Shown here in pieces: positions 25,413 to 35,234 of a stretch of DNA of 64,000 bases; the stretch's first letter is position 1; every line of letters begins with the position of its first letter. The stretch is taken from the NCBI RefSeq assembly GCF_003076275.1, contig NZ_CP029064.1:3544501-3608500 (forward strand), given 5' to 3'. The DNA is from Microbulbifer sp. A4B17. GTDB taxonomy: Bacteria > Pseudomonadota > Gammaproteobacteria > Pseudomonadales > Cellvibrionaceae. Both the position numbers and the translations under genes were made by a program. The notes under the pieces are model-generated. The model was not told the DNA's origin and made no database searches. It was given only the letters and a program-made list of their open reading frames with translations.

Positions 25413-25871
25413 TCAGGCACTGTTGTCCCGACAGGCAGCAAACTGATACTGCACTTTCTCGGCGGGGTTATACCCCAGTTCAAGTGAGGCATCCAGGGCA
25501 TCCATACCGATCAGGTGCATCAGGATATCTCCAGTGGGTGCGCCACATACGGCTGGATACATCCGGTCTGTACGGACTCCACAGCGGGACTCCTGTACCC
25601 TCACCCCACTGTCACGCAATTTGGCCAAGCTCTGTTGAAGGGTCATGCCACCCCCTTCGCACTGCTTGCTGCCACTGCTGCGGTAAATCCACACCATTTC
25701 CCCTGGCGTCATGGTGGCTGCGGGAAGCGTGGGTGCGACCTCGGGTTCCGCCGCGCCGGGTGTGTTCTCAACCTCGTTCTCCATCGCTTTCTCCTCCCTC
25801 GACTGGCCGCAAGCTGCGGTTGTGACGGCGAATATCAGTACCAACAGTAAAGACAAAGGCTTCATTAGCAT
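25413..25871 (-). CDS. Small lipoprotein with conserved cysteines
   Basis: From ATG 25871 (MLMKPLSLLLVLIFAVTTAA then C) the protein has a lipobox ending TTAAC, an acidic/Pro-rich linker, and a mature domain containing cysteines in KQCEGGGMTLQ, SRCGVRTDRMYPAVCGAPTG and FAACRDNS. I preferred this start over one at 25931 because GGAG lies at suitable spacing and the lipoprotein signal begins at once. Function unknown; the several cysteines could form disulphides or bind metal. It precedes the CueR-like regulator gene on the same strand by 24 bp. Confidence 0.65.
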   Translation of the reverse strand: MLMKPLSLLLVLIFAVTTAACGQSREEKAMENEVENTPGAAEPEVAPTLPAATMTPGEMVWIYRSSGSKQCEGGGMTLQQSLAKLRDSGVRVQESRCGVRTDRMYPAVCGAPTGDILMHLIGMDALDASLELGYNPAEKVQYQFAACRDNSA

Positions 25872-26086
25872 TGAGCTTTTCTCCATAAAGCGATATTTAT
25901 CGGAATCAAGATAGTGCCAGCAAGACTCCAACTGGCAATATCAGGATACCGGAAATACAGTTATTTTGCGCCCGTTGCGGCTGGAGAAGCGTGAATAACG
26001 CAGTATTTTAGAAACGATAATTTGATTGAACAGGTTGATTACAGGCTCCGCTGGCGGGAAACAGAGGCCTCTTTACGGATTCGCTA

Positions 26087-26839
26087 TTACCAGATTGCAA
26101 TATTTAAGCTGTTCTGCTTGATGTAGTAATCCATAATAAATTTGCCGTAGGACTCAGCATTGATCAATGCCTGCTCTGTAGTCAGGCCGCCCTCCCGATA
26201 AGCTCCTGTATTTTTTACAGTATATCCCTTTTCACCAAAATCAGCTGTGCTAGCGTACTTGTGGCTGGCTTCATGTAAAAAGGTAACGGCATTGTGGTAG
26301 TTAGAATTTGATTTAATACAACCACTTTCCATATGTATGTCGCCCTTGGCCCCACGTCTCCTCTTCATTGTGTCGCTGCTGGTGTCAGTATAGAAACCGG
26401 GTGTGGTGTGGTCCCCGGCATTTTTAAAGTAGGTTACAACATAACCCTCAGTCCCATCTTTCGGACTACTGTAGACCTTAATAACCGTTTTATTGGTTCC
26501 AAGGCCAGTCTTCATCATCTTTATCGTGGTGTAAAGGGTCAAAAAGTTAGAGTCTTTATCGATATCATCGATAAAAAAGTAACGCTTGAGGTAGTACTTG
26601 AAGTGTTCGTCGCCCTTAAAAGCAGACCCACTGCTGAGGCGGCTGTGCACGTAATTCAGCGCGTCCATAGCCAGATCGATACCGGGCTTTAATTTATTGG
26701 TCAGCCGACCATCAAACGACCCCATCTTATCGGGTATATTATTAAATATTGACCCATAACTGTAGCGCACATGAATTTGCGGACTTAGACTTTTCTCGGC
26801 AAAATAGAGCTTTTTATTAAACTTAGGCATTTTAGGCAT
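26087..26839 (-). CDS. Aspzincin (M35-like) metalloendopeptidase, leaderless paralogue 1
   Basis: The 250-residue protein ends with a zincin signature: TFLHEASHKYASTADFGEKG at residues 187-205, with HEASH at 189-193, Asp200 and Tyr206 as in the GTxDxxY aspzincin pattern, and INAESYGKFIMDYY (226-239) matching the downstream NADSY helix. This resembles the Aspzincin_M35 domain, whose members cleave at lysine. Unlike most family members it has no signal peptide or pro-region; the N-terminus is MPKMPKFNKKLYFAEKS. So it may act in the cytoplasm or be exported by a non-Sec route, for example as a secreted effector. It is about half identical by eye to paralogue 2, 520 bp upstream. Substrate unknown. 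Confidence 0.7.
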   Translation of the reverse strand: MPKMPKFNKKLYFAEKSLSPQIHVRYSYGSIFNNIPDKMGSFDGRLTNKLKPGIDLAMDALNYVHSRLSSGSAFKGDEHFKYYLKRYFFIDDIDKDSNFLTLYTTIKMMKTGLGTNKTVIKVYSSPKDGTEGYVVTYFKNAGDHTTPGFYTDTSSDTMKRRRGAKGDIHMESGCIKSNSNYHNAVTFLHEASHKYASTADFGEKGYTVKNTGAYREGGLTTEQALINAESYGKFIMDYYIKQNSLNIAIW

Positions 26840-27358
26840 TTTATATTTCTCAGAATGCTGGTTATCTTTCTATGCGCCATACTCTAAATTGTGAATGTGC
26901 AATCAGTTTGTATGCATTATGCAATTATTGTGCAGTCCAAAAGAACCCGCGCCAATAAATCCATAGTTATTCCAAGAAATTTATTGACTCTCTCACCAGG
27001 TACTAATATTTGGACTTCCAATATAGATGTAGAGCCGAATAGTTCTATCTATTGAGGGATTCGATCTGGTATCGCTCTTTAAGAATCAGCGAGCTAGACT
27101 CCTTCGTTATCACCATGTGTGCCAGTTATGGAAATCCAAGAAACACTTAAGCAAGACTCATCAAGCGGGAAGGCTACCTGCACTAAATATTAAATGAACA
27201 GCAATCGATCCAGAAATATTGGACTTTATGACCCCAAAGCACCACTACTTCAACAAGATCAAATTTTGCTTTTTGACAATTCTTATGGAGCTAAAATTCG
27301 GACTAGCTTTGGGCCCTAACTACCTAAAATCAAGACCCACCTCACTAATCTTATTTTA
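26840..27358. other. Gap between the aspzincin paralogues, no gene seen
   Basis: About 520 bp of AT-rich sequence. It probably holds the promoter of paralogue 1; no coding frame or strong hairpin recognised. Confidence 0.4.
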
Positions 27359-28111
27359 TCAGATTGCTGTATCTACCCCATTCTCCGCAGCATAGTAGTG
27401 CATAATAAACCGTGCATAGCTTTCTGCATTTATCAACGCAGACCCTTTGGTCAAGCCTTTTTTTAGATATTCACCCTCTTTATCCGTATAGCCTTTATCC
27501 CCATGATCGACAGTACCGGCGTATTTATGACTGGCTTCATGTAAAAAGGTAACGGCATTTAAAAAGTTACTATTATTATCTATAGTGTAAGCATTCATGT
27601 GCACATCGCCTTTCTCAACCTCGACAAAGCCTAATTTGCCATCTTTCACTGTCGCCTCCTTGCAAGCAGTCGCATGCGATTTTGATTTGCCAATGTGGTA
27701 GCGAGTAACATAACCTGAAACCACAAAATTCTTCTTCGTGAGCGGAATATCAGAAAAAACCTTAATGACATTATTATTTGTCTCGAGACCGCCTTTAATT
27801 GCTTTGATCATGGCAAGAACGCCAAAATAGTCGTCATTTTTCTCAGCTTTATCAATAAAAAAATATTTCGCTAAGTACTGTTGGAAGGAGCCTTTATCTT
27901 TAAGGGCTGACCCACTGGTAAAACGGGTGTAAACATCATTCAGGGCTTCCAAAGCCAATTTGATAGCGGGCGCCAATTTGTGAGTCAGCCTGCCATCAGA
28001 TGACCCTTTTTTATTGGGTAGATTTTGAAATATTGATACAAAACTGTAGCGCGCATGGACTTTTATGCCGTTTACATCCGCGAGGCTTTTATTAGCAAAA
28101 TAGATGGTCAT
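27359..28111 (-). CDS. Aspzincin (M35-like) metalloendopeptidase, leaderless paralogue 2
   Basis: This 250-residue paralogue has TFLHEASHKYAGTVDHGDKG around residues 188-207 (HEASH 191-195, Asp202, Tyr208) and ALINAESYARFIMHYY. The GTVD is closer to the canonical GTxD than paralogue 1's STAD. The two proteins share the whole length, starting with YFANKSL/YFAEKSL and SDGRLTHKL/FDGRLTNKL blocks, so they arose by duplication. There is no signal peptide, and the start at 28111 follows an AAGGA ribosome-binding site. Each gene has its own upstream gap. Substrate and secretion route are unknown. Confidence 0.7.
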   Translation of the reverse strand: MTIYFANKSLADVNGIKVHARYSFVSIFQNLPNKKGSSDGRLTHKLAPAIKLALEALNDVYTRFTSGSALKDKGSFQQYLAKYFFIDKAEKNDDYFGVLAMIKAIKGGLETNNNVIKVFSDIPLTKKNFVVSGYVTRYHIGKSKSHATACKEATVKDGKLGFVEVEKGDVHMNAYTIDNNSNFLNAVTFLHEASHKYAGTVDHGDKGYTDKEGEYLKKGLTKGSALINAESYARFIMHYYAAENGVDTAI

Positions 28112-28968
28112 GGAGTGATTCCTTACGGGATATTTTTTTCAGGGCCGAATCTTAATTCAAGAATGTGCAACCACTTTGTACAAAAAATGCAACTAAAGTG
28201 GACCTGCGAAAAATCCACACCCGCATTTCAGGGGAACTCATCCTCTACACGACAACTCAACCTGCATCAGTCTCAGGCTTTAGTTTTGTCACAGCGGCAA
28301 AAAGTGAAATCATAGCCAGGCACAACCTGCACGCCAGAAATTACATCCAAGTGAACCGAAAAAAACCGTAGCATTTTACGGATTGATATACCGTAAGTAC
28401 TTACATCAAAATACAGACCGGCATTGAAAACCAATAAATTGGCCTCAAGTAATAATAAGAAAATTATGATCTCACCTTTGAGTAATCAGTAAGGGCAATA
28501 TTCCTGAGGAGCTGTTGTATTGACCCTGCCAATTGAAGAAAAACTTTCACACCACTATTAAATAACTCCGAAAATTCCGCTATTACAGCGATAGAAAACT
28601 TTGCCACTAACAATTTTAATAGATTAGGATATTAAGCTGACCTCTAAATATAAAAATCCGCATTAGTCATACTCATTATCAGGTCAGGACTTTAGCTCAG
28701 CTCAACTAAACAAAGTCACCAACAATATATTTAGCAAAACCATCGACACTTAATAAGACCTGTTATGTGGTTAAACCTGACCCTGTAGTTATCAGCCAGA
28801 TTAAAACAGTCTTTCAACCGAGATCAGCTTCAAACACAGTACCATTGCTGCAGTGCACTTGAATTTTTGCACCATATATACCGAATTTTAGAAAAATAGT
28901 ATTCGGAAGCGACAATGCATATGGTGCGATCAAACCAACTTATAGCTGCTAGCGTAAAATACGCCGTG
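28112..28968. other. Long non-coding gap, 860 bp
   Basis: AT-rich, with several spurious short frames. It contains a nested inverted repeat at 28869-28927 (separate entry). Confidence 0.4.
28869..28927. repeat. Nested inverted repeat
   Basis: Outer arms gcaccatat (28869-28877) and atatggtgc (28919-28927) enclose inner arms ccgaat (28881-28886) and attcgg (28901-28906). It could form a two-step cruciform or RNA hairpin. It lies about 40 bp beyond the end of the LysE gene. Confidence 0.5.
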
Positions 28969-29595
28969 TCAGGATAATGCTAACCAGGCTCCCACTGATA
29001 GCATCAAAGTACCAGAGATCCGATTAACCAAACGCACATTTTCAGACCGCTCCAGTAGTCGACTCAGGGCCTGGCCGCCACTGGCATAGATCAGCAGGCA
29101 CAACGCCTCCAAAAACAGCAATATCGCCAGCAAGACTGAGAGCTGGGGTACCAGAGGTTTGGCATCGTTAATAAAAGGCGGAAGCAACGCAATAAAAAAC
29201 GCCCAGCTCTTGGGGTTGGCCACAGCAGTGACAAAACCCTGTAGCGCCAGCGCTCTTCGTGATGGTCGACTAGCGTCGACTGTATCACCCTGATCCATCA
29301 GAGCCAGCTGCCCCCGGGAGCGCCACATCTGCAGTCCTATCCAGGCCAAATAGGCGGCTCCGCAGTATTTGAACAGCTGAAATAAAGTCGGATACTGAAC
29401 CATCAATACCGCAGCACCGAGTGCAGAGGTAATCGCCACCGACGCAACACCGATCAACTCCCCCACCATCATCCACAGAGTCTGGCGCACGCCCAGGGTA
29501 ATTCCCAGGCTGAGCGATAGCATCATGCAGAGCCCCGGTGTAACCGAGGCAAAGAACCTCGCGGGAACAAAGAGTGCCAATGTCGATAATTCCAT
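28969..29595 (-). CDS. LysE/RhtB-family exporter
   Basis: The 208-residue protein has about five or six membrane helices and the LysE-type start (ELSTLALFVPARFFASVTPG). FVTAVANPKSWAFFIALLPP is the conserved NPK motif. The family exports amino acids or related metabolites. It lies 8 bp behind the EamA-type transporter gene, forming an operon of two exporters; substrate unknown. Confidence 0.85.
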   Translation of the reverse strand: MELSTLALFVPARFFASVTPGLCMMLSLSLGITLGVRQTLWMMVGELIGVASVAITSALGAAVLMVQYPTLFQLFKYCGAAYLAWIGLQMWRSRGQLALMDQGDTVDASRPSRRALALQGFVTAVANPKSWAFFIALLPPFINDAKPLVPQLSVLLAILLFLEALCLLIYASGGQALSRLLERSENVRLVNRISGTLMLSVGAWLALS

Positions 29596-29603
29596 TGACT
29601 TCC

Positions 29604-30515
29604 CTAGTGATGAGTACCGCTGTGGTTGCCGTAGTGACTGACCAGCATCCCCGCCAGCATCAAACCACAGCCAATTAATTCCGTGGTATTGAGCATTTCA
29701 TTGAGGAATAGCCAGCCCGCCGCCAGAGCGAAAACTGCCTCCAGGCTCATAATTACAGTGGCGTGGGAAGGCGCGGCGTAGCGTTGGGCCAGGAGCTGGA
29801 AAGTAAATGCCAGTGCCGTGGAGAAAATCATCATGTAGGCGATAGGCCAAGCCGCATCGATCGCCGATTGCAGTGTCGCCTCCTCGGTAAATAGCGAAGC
29901 TACGGCGGACAAAAAGCCACACACCAGGAACTGGATACAGGCGAGTCGCAAAGCGTCGTAGCGTTTTACCAATCGATCTGCCGTCAATACCTGGATAGCA
30001 AAAACAAAGGCACTGGCAAATACCATTAAGTCGCCCACCAGCTGGGATTCTTCACTGAAGTCTGCCAACCAATAGAGACCGAACAAAGCAAGGCCAATTC
30101 CCATCCAGGTCCAGCGGTTGGTTTTATGCCCCAGGGACAAACCGATCACCGGCACCAGCAGTAAATAAAAACCGGTAATAAATCCAGCGCGACCGGCAGT
30201 GGTATAAAGCAGGCTCACCTGCTGCAGCGCTGCACCGAGAAACAGCCAAAAACCCAACAGTGCACCACCGGGCAGGCAGGCGCGCCAGGTGTGATTCACC
30301 GATTGCCCCTCGGCTTCACCGGGCTGGGCATCGCGACGGGAGGACAACCAGTAAACGATGGGGATCAGGATTAAACCACCGAGAATAAAACGCCATGCGT
30401 TAAATGCCAGCGGCTCAATATCCGCCATGGCAATCTTTTGCGGCACAAAGGCAACGCCCCAGAAGAGAGCGGCTAATAACAGTAGGACTTCGGCCTGGAC
30501 TTGTTTGCGTTTCAC
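29604..30515 (-). CDS. EamA/DMT-superfamily transporter
   Basis: The 303-residue protein carries ten hydrophobic segments in two EamA repeats (first starting LLLLAALFWGVAFVPQKIAM, second at about residue 160). The WGVAFVPQK motif is typical of DMT transporters that export metabolites or amino acids. It is followed at 8 bp by the LysE-type exporter, and recJ lies upstream. Confidence 0.85.
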   Translation of the reverse strand: MKRKQVQAEVLLLLAALFWGVAFVPQKIAMADIEPLAFNAWRFILGGLILIPIVYWLSSRRDAQPGEAEGQSVNHTWRACLPGGALLGFWLFLGAALQQVSLLYTTAGRAGFITGFYLLLVPVIGLSLGHKTNRWTWMGIGLALFGLYWLADFSEESQLVGDLMVFASAFVFAIQVLTADRLVKRYDALRLACIQFLVCGFLSAVASLFTEEATLQSAIDAAWPIAYMMIFSTALAFTFQLLAQRYAAPSHATVIMSLEAVFALAAGWLFLNEMLNTTELIGCGLMLAGMLVSHYGNHSGTHH

Positions 30516-30594
30516 TACTTTTTACTTCCAAACAACTTGGGAGCTGTTGCAAAAAACTCCATGTTTTTCCCAACAGCCAAATACAAAGTGCACC

Positions 30595-32337
30595 CTATAC
30601 CGCTTCTAACAGGCTCACCATTAATTGCAGGGATTCCCGCCCGCGAAATTCATTAACATCGAGCTTAAAAGCCAAGCGCACTCTTTCCGTGGGCTGCGGC
30701 CACTGCTCGGAGTCCACATTAAAAGCAATAGCATCCAGCTCTAATTGCGGCGCCTGGGGCGGCGCCACCACCATTTTTAAATGGCGCTCGCCGACAATGC
30801 GCTGTTGCAGCAACAGGAATTCACCGTCGAATACCGGCTCTGGAAACGCCTGTCCCCAGGGCGCGCAAGCACGCAACATGGCTGCCGTGTGCAAAGTGTA
30901 ATCCCCAGATTCCAACTCACCATCAGAGTCGATAACCGCGTGCAGCTGGTTTTCATTCAGGCGGTTGCGCACCACCTGCTCAAAAGCCTTGCGGAAAGCC
31001 TCCAGGTTTTCCTGGGGTAAGCTCAGCCCCGCCGCCATAGCGTGGCCACCGAACTTGCTGATCAGGTCCGGATGAGAGGCGGCTACGTCACTCAGGGCAT
31101 CGCGAATATGCAGCCCGGGAATCGAACGCGCAGAGCCCTTCACCAGGCCATTATCACCCTCAGCAAATGCGATCACCGGGCGGTGGAACTTCTCTTTGAT
31201 GCGGCTGGCCAAAATACCCACCACACCTTGATGCCAGTTGGCATCGTACAGACACAAACTCCAGGGAATTTCGCCCTCCAGGCGCAACTCATCCAGGGCC
31301 GCCATTGCTTCCCGCTGCATCCCCTGCTCGATCGCTTTGCGATCCCGGTTCAGGGCGTCCAGCTCGCCGGCCAGCTCCCGCGCTTCACTGGGATCGCGGG
31401 TGAGCAGGCAGCGGATACCGGTGCCGATATCGTCGAGACGGCCAGCCGCATTAATACGCGGCCCCAAAATAAAACCAATATCTGTGGTGGAGAGCCTGCG
31501 CTGATCGCGCCCGGCAACCTCCATCAGGGCGGCAATTCCGGGCCGGCAGCGGCCGGCGCGGATACGGGCGATGCCCTGGTGAACCAGAATCCGGTTGTTG
31601 TGATCCAGTGGGACCAGGTCGGCCACAGTACCCAAGGCGACCAAATCCAGGTATTCGGCCATATTGGGCGGGGCGATACCGCTCTGCTCAAACCACCCAC
31701 TCTGCTGCAGGGCCGTGCGCAAACGGCTGAGCAGATAAAAGATCACCCCCACTCCGGCGAGGTTCTTGCTGGGAAAGCCACAGTCCGGCTGGTTCGGGTT
31801 TACGATGGCATCCGCCTGCGGCAGCTCACTGCCGGGCAGGTGGTGATCCGTCACAATCACTTTCATACCAGCAGCTTTTGCCGCTGCCACGCCCTCGATA
31901 CTGCTGATACCGTTATCTACGGTGATCAGCAGATCGGGCTGATAATCTTTGGCTACCTCGACAATTTCTGGAGTCAGCCCGTAGCCAAAGTCAAAGCGAT
32001 TCGGCACCAGGTACTCAACCCCCGGCGCGCCCATTGCACCCAGGGCCAACACCCCCAAGGTGCTACTGGTGGCTCCATCCGCATCGAAATCCCCCACGAT
32101 AAGGATTTTCTTCTGCCCGTGGATAGCCTCCACCAGCAAAGCAACGGCAGCCTCCAGCCCGCGCATACTCTGCGGGCTCTGTAATTGAGAGAGACTGTGA
32201 TCCAGCGCTTCTTCGCTGACAATCCCCCGCCCCAACAGGACACGTTGCAATATTTTTGGTGTTTCAGAAGCAAAACGGCCAGTAGACAAATCCACTGGCC
32301 GTCGCTGAATTTTTGTACTCAATGTATTTCTCAGCAA
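30595..32337 (-). CDS. recJ: Single-stranded-DNA 5'-3' exonuclease RecJ
   Basis: The 580-residue protein has the DHH phosphoesterase motifs: DFDADG at residues 83-88, DNG at 141, DHH at 164-166 (TDHHLPG), and later the DHHA1 GGH motif (KFGGHAMAAGLSL). These hold two Mn ions for cleaving ssDNA 5' to 3' in the RecF recombination and mismatch repair pathways. The C-terminal OB-like domain follows (RACAPWGQAFPEPVF onward). The gene is 46 bp downstream of thrC, a conserved placement in this lineage. Confidence 0.97.
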   Translation of the reverse strand: MLRNTLSTKIQRRPVDLSTGRFASETPKILQRVLLGRGIVSEEALDHSLSQLQSPQSMRGLEAAVALLVEAIHGQKKILIVGDFDADGATSSTLGVLALGAMGAPGVEYLVPNRFDFGYGLTPEIVEVAKDYQPDLLITVDNGISSIEGVAAAKAAGMKVIVTDHHLPGSELPQADAIVNPNQPDCGFPSKNLAGVGVIFYLLSRLRTALQQSGWFEQSGIAPPNMAEYLDLVALGTVADLVPLDHNNRILVHQGIARIRAGRCRPGIAALMEVAGRDQRRLSTTDIGFILGPRINAAGRLDDIGTGIRCLLTRDPSEARELAGELDALNRDRKAIEQGMQREAMAALDELRLEGEIPWSLCLYDANWHQGVVGILASRIKEKFHRPVIAFAEGDNGLVKGSARSIPGLHIRDALSDVAASHPDLISKFGGHAMAAGLSLPQENLEAFRKAFEQVVRNRLNENQLHAVIDSDGELESGDYTLHTAAMLRACAPWGQAFPEPVFDGEFLLLQQRIVGERHLKMVVAPPQAPQLELDAIAFNVDSEQWPQPTERVRLAFKLDVNEFRGRESLQLMVSLLEAV

Positions 32338-32382
32338 ACAAATAGCTAATCGGTTGCCGCTTATTGCACGACAGTGTGCCGA

Positions 32383-33783
32383 TTAACTGCCTTCTGACAG
32401 CATCGTCGCCATATAGTCGTGTACTTGGGACAAGTTATTGGGCAATACCTTGAAGCGCTCCTCCCGCTGCCAGAGATCCTGCATATGACTCGGCAGGGGA
32501 ATCTCTTTTTCTGGCAGGGCCTGGGCCACGGCATCGGGGAATTTTGCCGGGTGTGCGGTAGATAAGCAAACCATGGGCTGTTCGGTGGAGTGACGTACCT
32601 GTCGTGCGGCTTCAACCCCGATAGCTGTATGCGGATCGAGCAGATATTCGCAGGAGCTGAAGGTCTCGCCAATCACTTCAACCGTGCGCTTGTCATCCAC
32701 CCGGCTGGAGGAGAAAACTTCTCTCGCTTTGCCCAGGGCCGATTCACTCAAATGCATGGGTTGGCTGCGATCCGCGAGCAATTCAGCAACCGTCGCACCA
32801 TCGCGACCGTAGAGGTCAAACAGCAATCGCTCAAAGTTACTCGACACCATAATATCCATACTGGGAGACAAGCTGTGCACCAGTGGTTTGGGAGTGTGGT
32901 CATTGCCGCTGATGCAACGATGCAGAATATCGTTGGCATTGGTCGCAATTACCAATTGGTCGATAGGCAAACCCATCTGCCTCGCCAGGTAACCGGCAAA
33001 AATATCGCCAAAATTACCGGTGGGTACGGAGAAATTAACGGTTTTATCCGGCGCCCCCAGGCGCAGGGCGGCATAAAAGTAGTAGACGATCTGCGCCATA
33101 ATCCGCGCCCAGTTAATGGAATTAACCGCTACCAGGCGGCGTCCATCGGGCAGGAATGATTGATCGGCAAAACTCGCTTTCACCATATTCTGGCAATCGT
33201 CGAAATTACCTTCGAGAGCGATATTAAATACGTTGTCCGACTGCACTGTGGTCATCTGGCGTCGCTGGACTTCAGACACACGGTTATGGGGGTGCAGAAT
33301 AAAAATATCGATATTGTCGCAGTGGCGGCAACCTTCGATCGCGGCCGAACCGGTATCCCCAGAAGTTGCCCCCATAACCACCACTCTTTCACCGCGCTTT
33401 TTCAGCAGGTGATCAAAGAGTTGACCGAGGAACTGCAAGGCAAAATCTTTAAATGCCAGGGTGGGCCCGTGAAACAACTCGAGCACCCACTCATTGGTGT
33501 CCGTCTGCACCAGCGGGGCAATAGCTTTGTGGCGGAAGTGCTTATAGGAACGCCCGATGATACCGCTCAGCTCTTCATCACTGAGATCATCCCCCACAAA
33601 CGGCTGGATAATGCGAAAGGCCAGCTGCTCGTAATCGAGCCCCGCCATAGAGGCAATTTCCTCACGAGAAAACTTCGGCAAAGTCTCGGGAACATAGAGA
33701 CCTCCATCGCTGGCAAGGCCTGTTAGTACAGTATCGGCGAAGGAGAGAGACGGCGCGCTGCCGCGTGTGCTGACAAATTTCAC
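32383..33783 (-). CDS. thrC: Threonine synthase
   Basis: The 466-residue PLP enzyme converts O-phosphohomoserine to threonine. FHGPTLAFKDFALQ holds the PLP lysine, MGATSGDTGSAAIEG binds the phosphate, and SVPTGNFGDIFAGYLA lies further on. The opening MKFVSTRGSAPSLSFADTVL is typical of the longer ThrC subfamily of Pseudomonas and relatives. It follows hom with an 86-bp gap in the same direction, the pair forming the final steps from homoserine to threonine. Confidence 0.97.
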   Translation of the reverse strand: MKFVSTRGSAPSLSFADTVLTGLASDGGLYVPETLPKFSREEIASMAGLDYEQLAFRIIQPFVGDDLSDEELSGIIGRSYKHFRHKAIAPLVQTDTNEWVLELFHGPTLAFKDFALQFLGQLFDHLLKKRGERVVVMGATSGDTGSAAIEGCRHCDNIDIFILHPHNRVSEVQRRQMTTVQSDNVFNIALEGNFDDCQNMVKASFADQSFLPDGRRLVAVNSINWARIMAQIVYYFYAALRLGAPDKTVNFSVPTGNFGDIFAGYLARQMGLPIDQLVIATNANDILHRCISGNDHTPKPLVHSLSPSMDIMVSSNFERLLFDLYGRDGATVAELLADRSQPMHLSESALGKAREVFSSSRVDDKRTVEVIGETFSSCEYLLDPHTAIGVEAARQVRHSTEQPMVCLSTAHPAKFPDAVAQALPEKEIPLPSHMQDLWQREERFKVLPNNLSQVHDYMATMLSEGS

Positions 33784-33869
33784 AGTATTTCTTGGCTCTT
33801 ATCGCTGGCTGGGGAGTTTATTGATTGGGGCACCGAGCCCGGGGTTATGTCACTCGGCGCCCGCAGGGT

Positions 33870-35234
33870 TTATCCGAGGCTCTCAACACGAATCCTGACG
33901 ACTTCACCTTCGACCGTTTCCAAAGCCTCTATTTGTGCAACCGCTTCGCGGAGGCTGGCTTCATCGGCTCGACTGGTCAAAATCACCACCGGGACAAGTG
34001 CCTCACCTTCAACCGGTTCGTGCTGGATCAGAGCCTCGATGCTGATGCCCTGATCACTACAAATGGTGGCTACCTGAGACATAACACCAGGCTTGTCGTG
34101 GGCTGCGATACGCAGGTAATAACTGGTAATAACATCTTCTTCTGGCAATACCTGGGTTCCCCCTTGATCCGCAAGGGCGACACCCGCTGCCGGCACTCTG
34201 TGCTCCGGCTTGGCCTCAAGAGTGCGGGCCACATCAACAAGATCGGCGATCACTGCCGATGCCGTGGCTTCATCGCCCGCACCAGCGCCGTAATACAGGG
34301 TTGGTCCCACAGCATCGCCGCTGACCAGCACCGCATTCATAACGCCGTTTACGTTGGCGATCAAGCGGCGCTGGGGAATTAAGGTCGGGTGCACCCGCAA
34401 CTCCACACCCTTGTCGGTGCGACGCGCAATCCCCAGGTGCTTGATACGGTATCCCAGCTCATCTGCGTAGCGAATATCTTCACTACAGATCCGGCTGATG
34501 CCTTCGGTGTACACTTTGTCAAAAGCAAGCGGCATAGCAAATGCCAGGGAAGCCATGATCACCAGCTTGTGAGCAGCATCGATACCTTCCACATCAAAAG
34601 TGGGGTCCGCTTCCGCATACCCTAAAGCTTGGGCCTGGGCCAGAGCTTCATCGAAACTCCGCCCTTTTTCCCGCATCTCAGTGAGGATGTAATTGCCGGT
34701 GCCATTAATAATTCCGGCGAGCCACTGCACCTGGTTGCCCACCAATCCTTCGCGCAGGGATTTAATAATCGGAATACCGCCAGCTACCGCCGCCTCATAG
34801 GCAATGGTGACATTGTGCTTTGCGGCCAGCTCAAACAGCTCGTTGCCGTGTTCGGCAATCAGCGCCTTATTGGCGGTGACAACATGCTTGCCATTTTCAA
34901 TCGCTGTGCGCACCAGCTCCTTGGCTACCGTAGTGCCACCGATAAGCTCCACCAAAATATCCACGTTGGGATTATTGGCGACATCGAAAATATCCCGGGT
35001 AACGTTTATCTGGCTGGTATCACAGTGTGCGTTATCGCGGCGCGCGCCTATTTGCTCAATGACCAGGGCGCGACCACAACGGACTGCAATTTCCCGCCCA
35101 TTGCGCGCCAATACATTCACCGTTCCACTGCCGACAGTACCCAGGCCACAGATACCGATCCGCACGGCACGGGGTGCCTTTTTTACAACCACCTGAGCCT
35201 CCGCCTCCGCAGTCTCTTCCACTGTTGCGCTCAC
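33870..35234 (-). CDS. hom: Homoserine dehydrogenase with C-terminal ACT domain
   Basis: The 454-residue enzyme reduces aspartate semialdehyde to homoserine with NAD(P)H. IGICGLGTVGSGTVNVL is the Rossmann loop. VTANKALIAEHG and the catalytic region EAAVAGGIPIIKSLREGL and INGTGNYIL are intact. A C-terminal ACT domain (about residues 365-450, YYLRIAAHDKPGVMSQVATI) permits feedback inhibition by threonine. The first 20 residues are an acidic extension not needed for the fold. It is not fused to an aspartokinase. thrC follows. Confidence 0.97.
   Translation of the reverse strand: MSATVEETAEAEAQVVVKKAPRAVRIGICGLGTVGSGTVNVLARNGREIAVRCGRALVIEQIGARRDNAHCDTSQINVTRDIFDVANNPNVDILVELIGGTTVAKELVRTAIENGKHVVTANKALIAEHGNELFELAAKHNVTIAYEAAVAGGIPIIKSLREGLVGNQVQWLAGIINGTGNYILTEMREKGRSFDEALAQAQALGYAEADPTFDVEGIDAAHKLVIMASLAFAMPLAFDKVYTEGISRICSEDIRYADELGYRIKHLGIARRTDKGVELRVHPTLIPQRRLIANVNGVMNAVLVSGDAVGPTLYYGAGAGDEATASAVIADLVDVARTLEAKPEHRVPAAGVALADQGGTQVLPEEDVITSYYLRIAAHDKPGVMSQVATICSDQGISIEALIQHEPVEGEALVPVVILTSRADEASLREAVAQIEALETVEGEVVRIRVESLG

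Noticed and set aside
26087..28111. Toxin-immunity or T6SS effector module
   Set aside because: No VgrG, PAAR, Rhs or immunity-like gene is next to the aspzincin genes, so this is kept only as a possibility in the findings.
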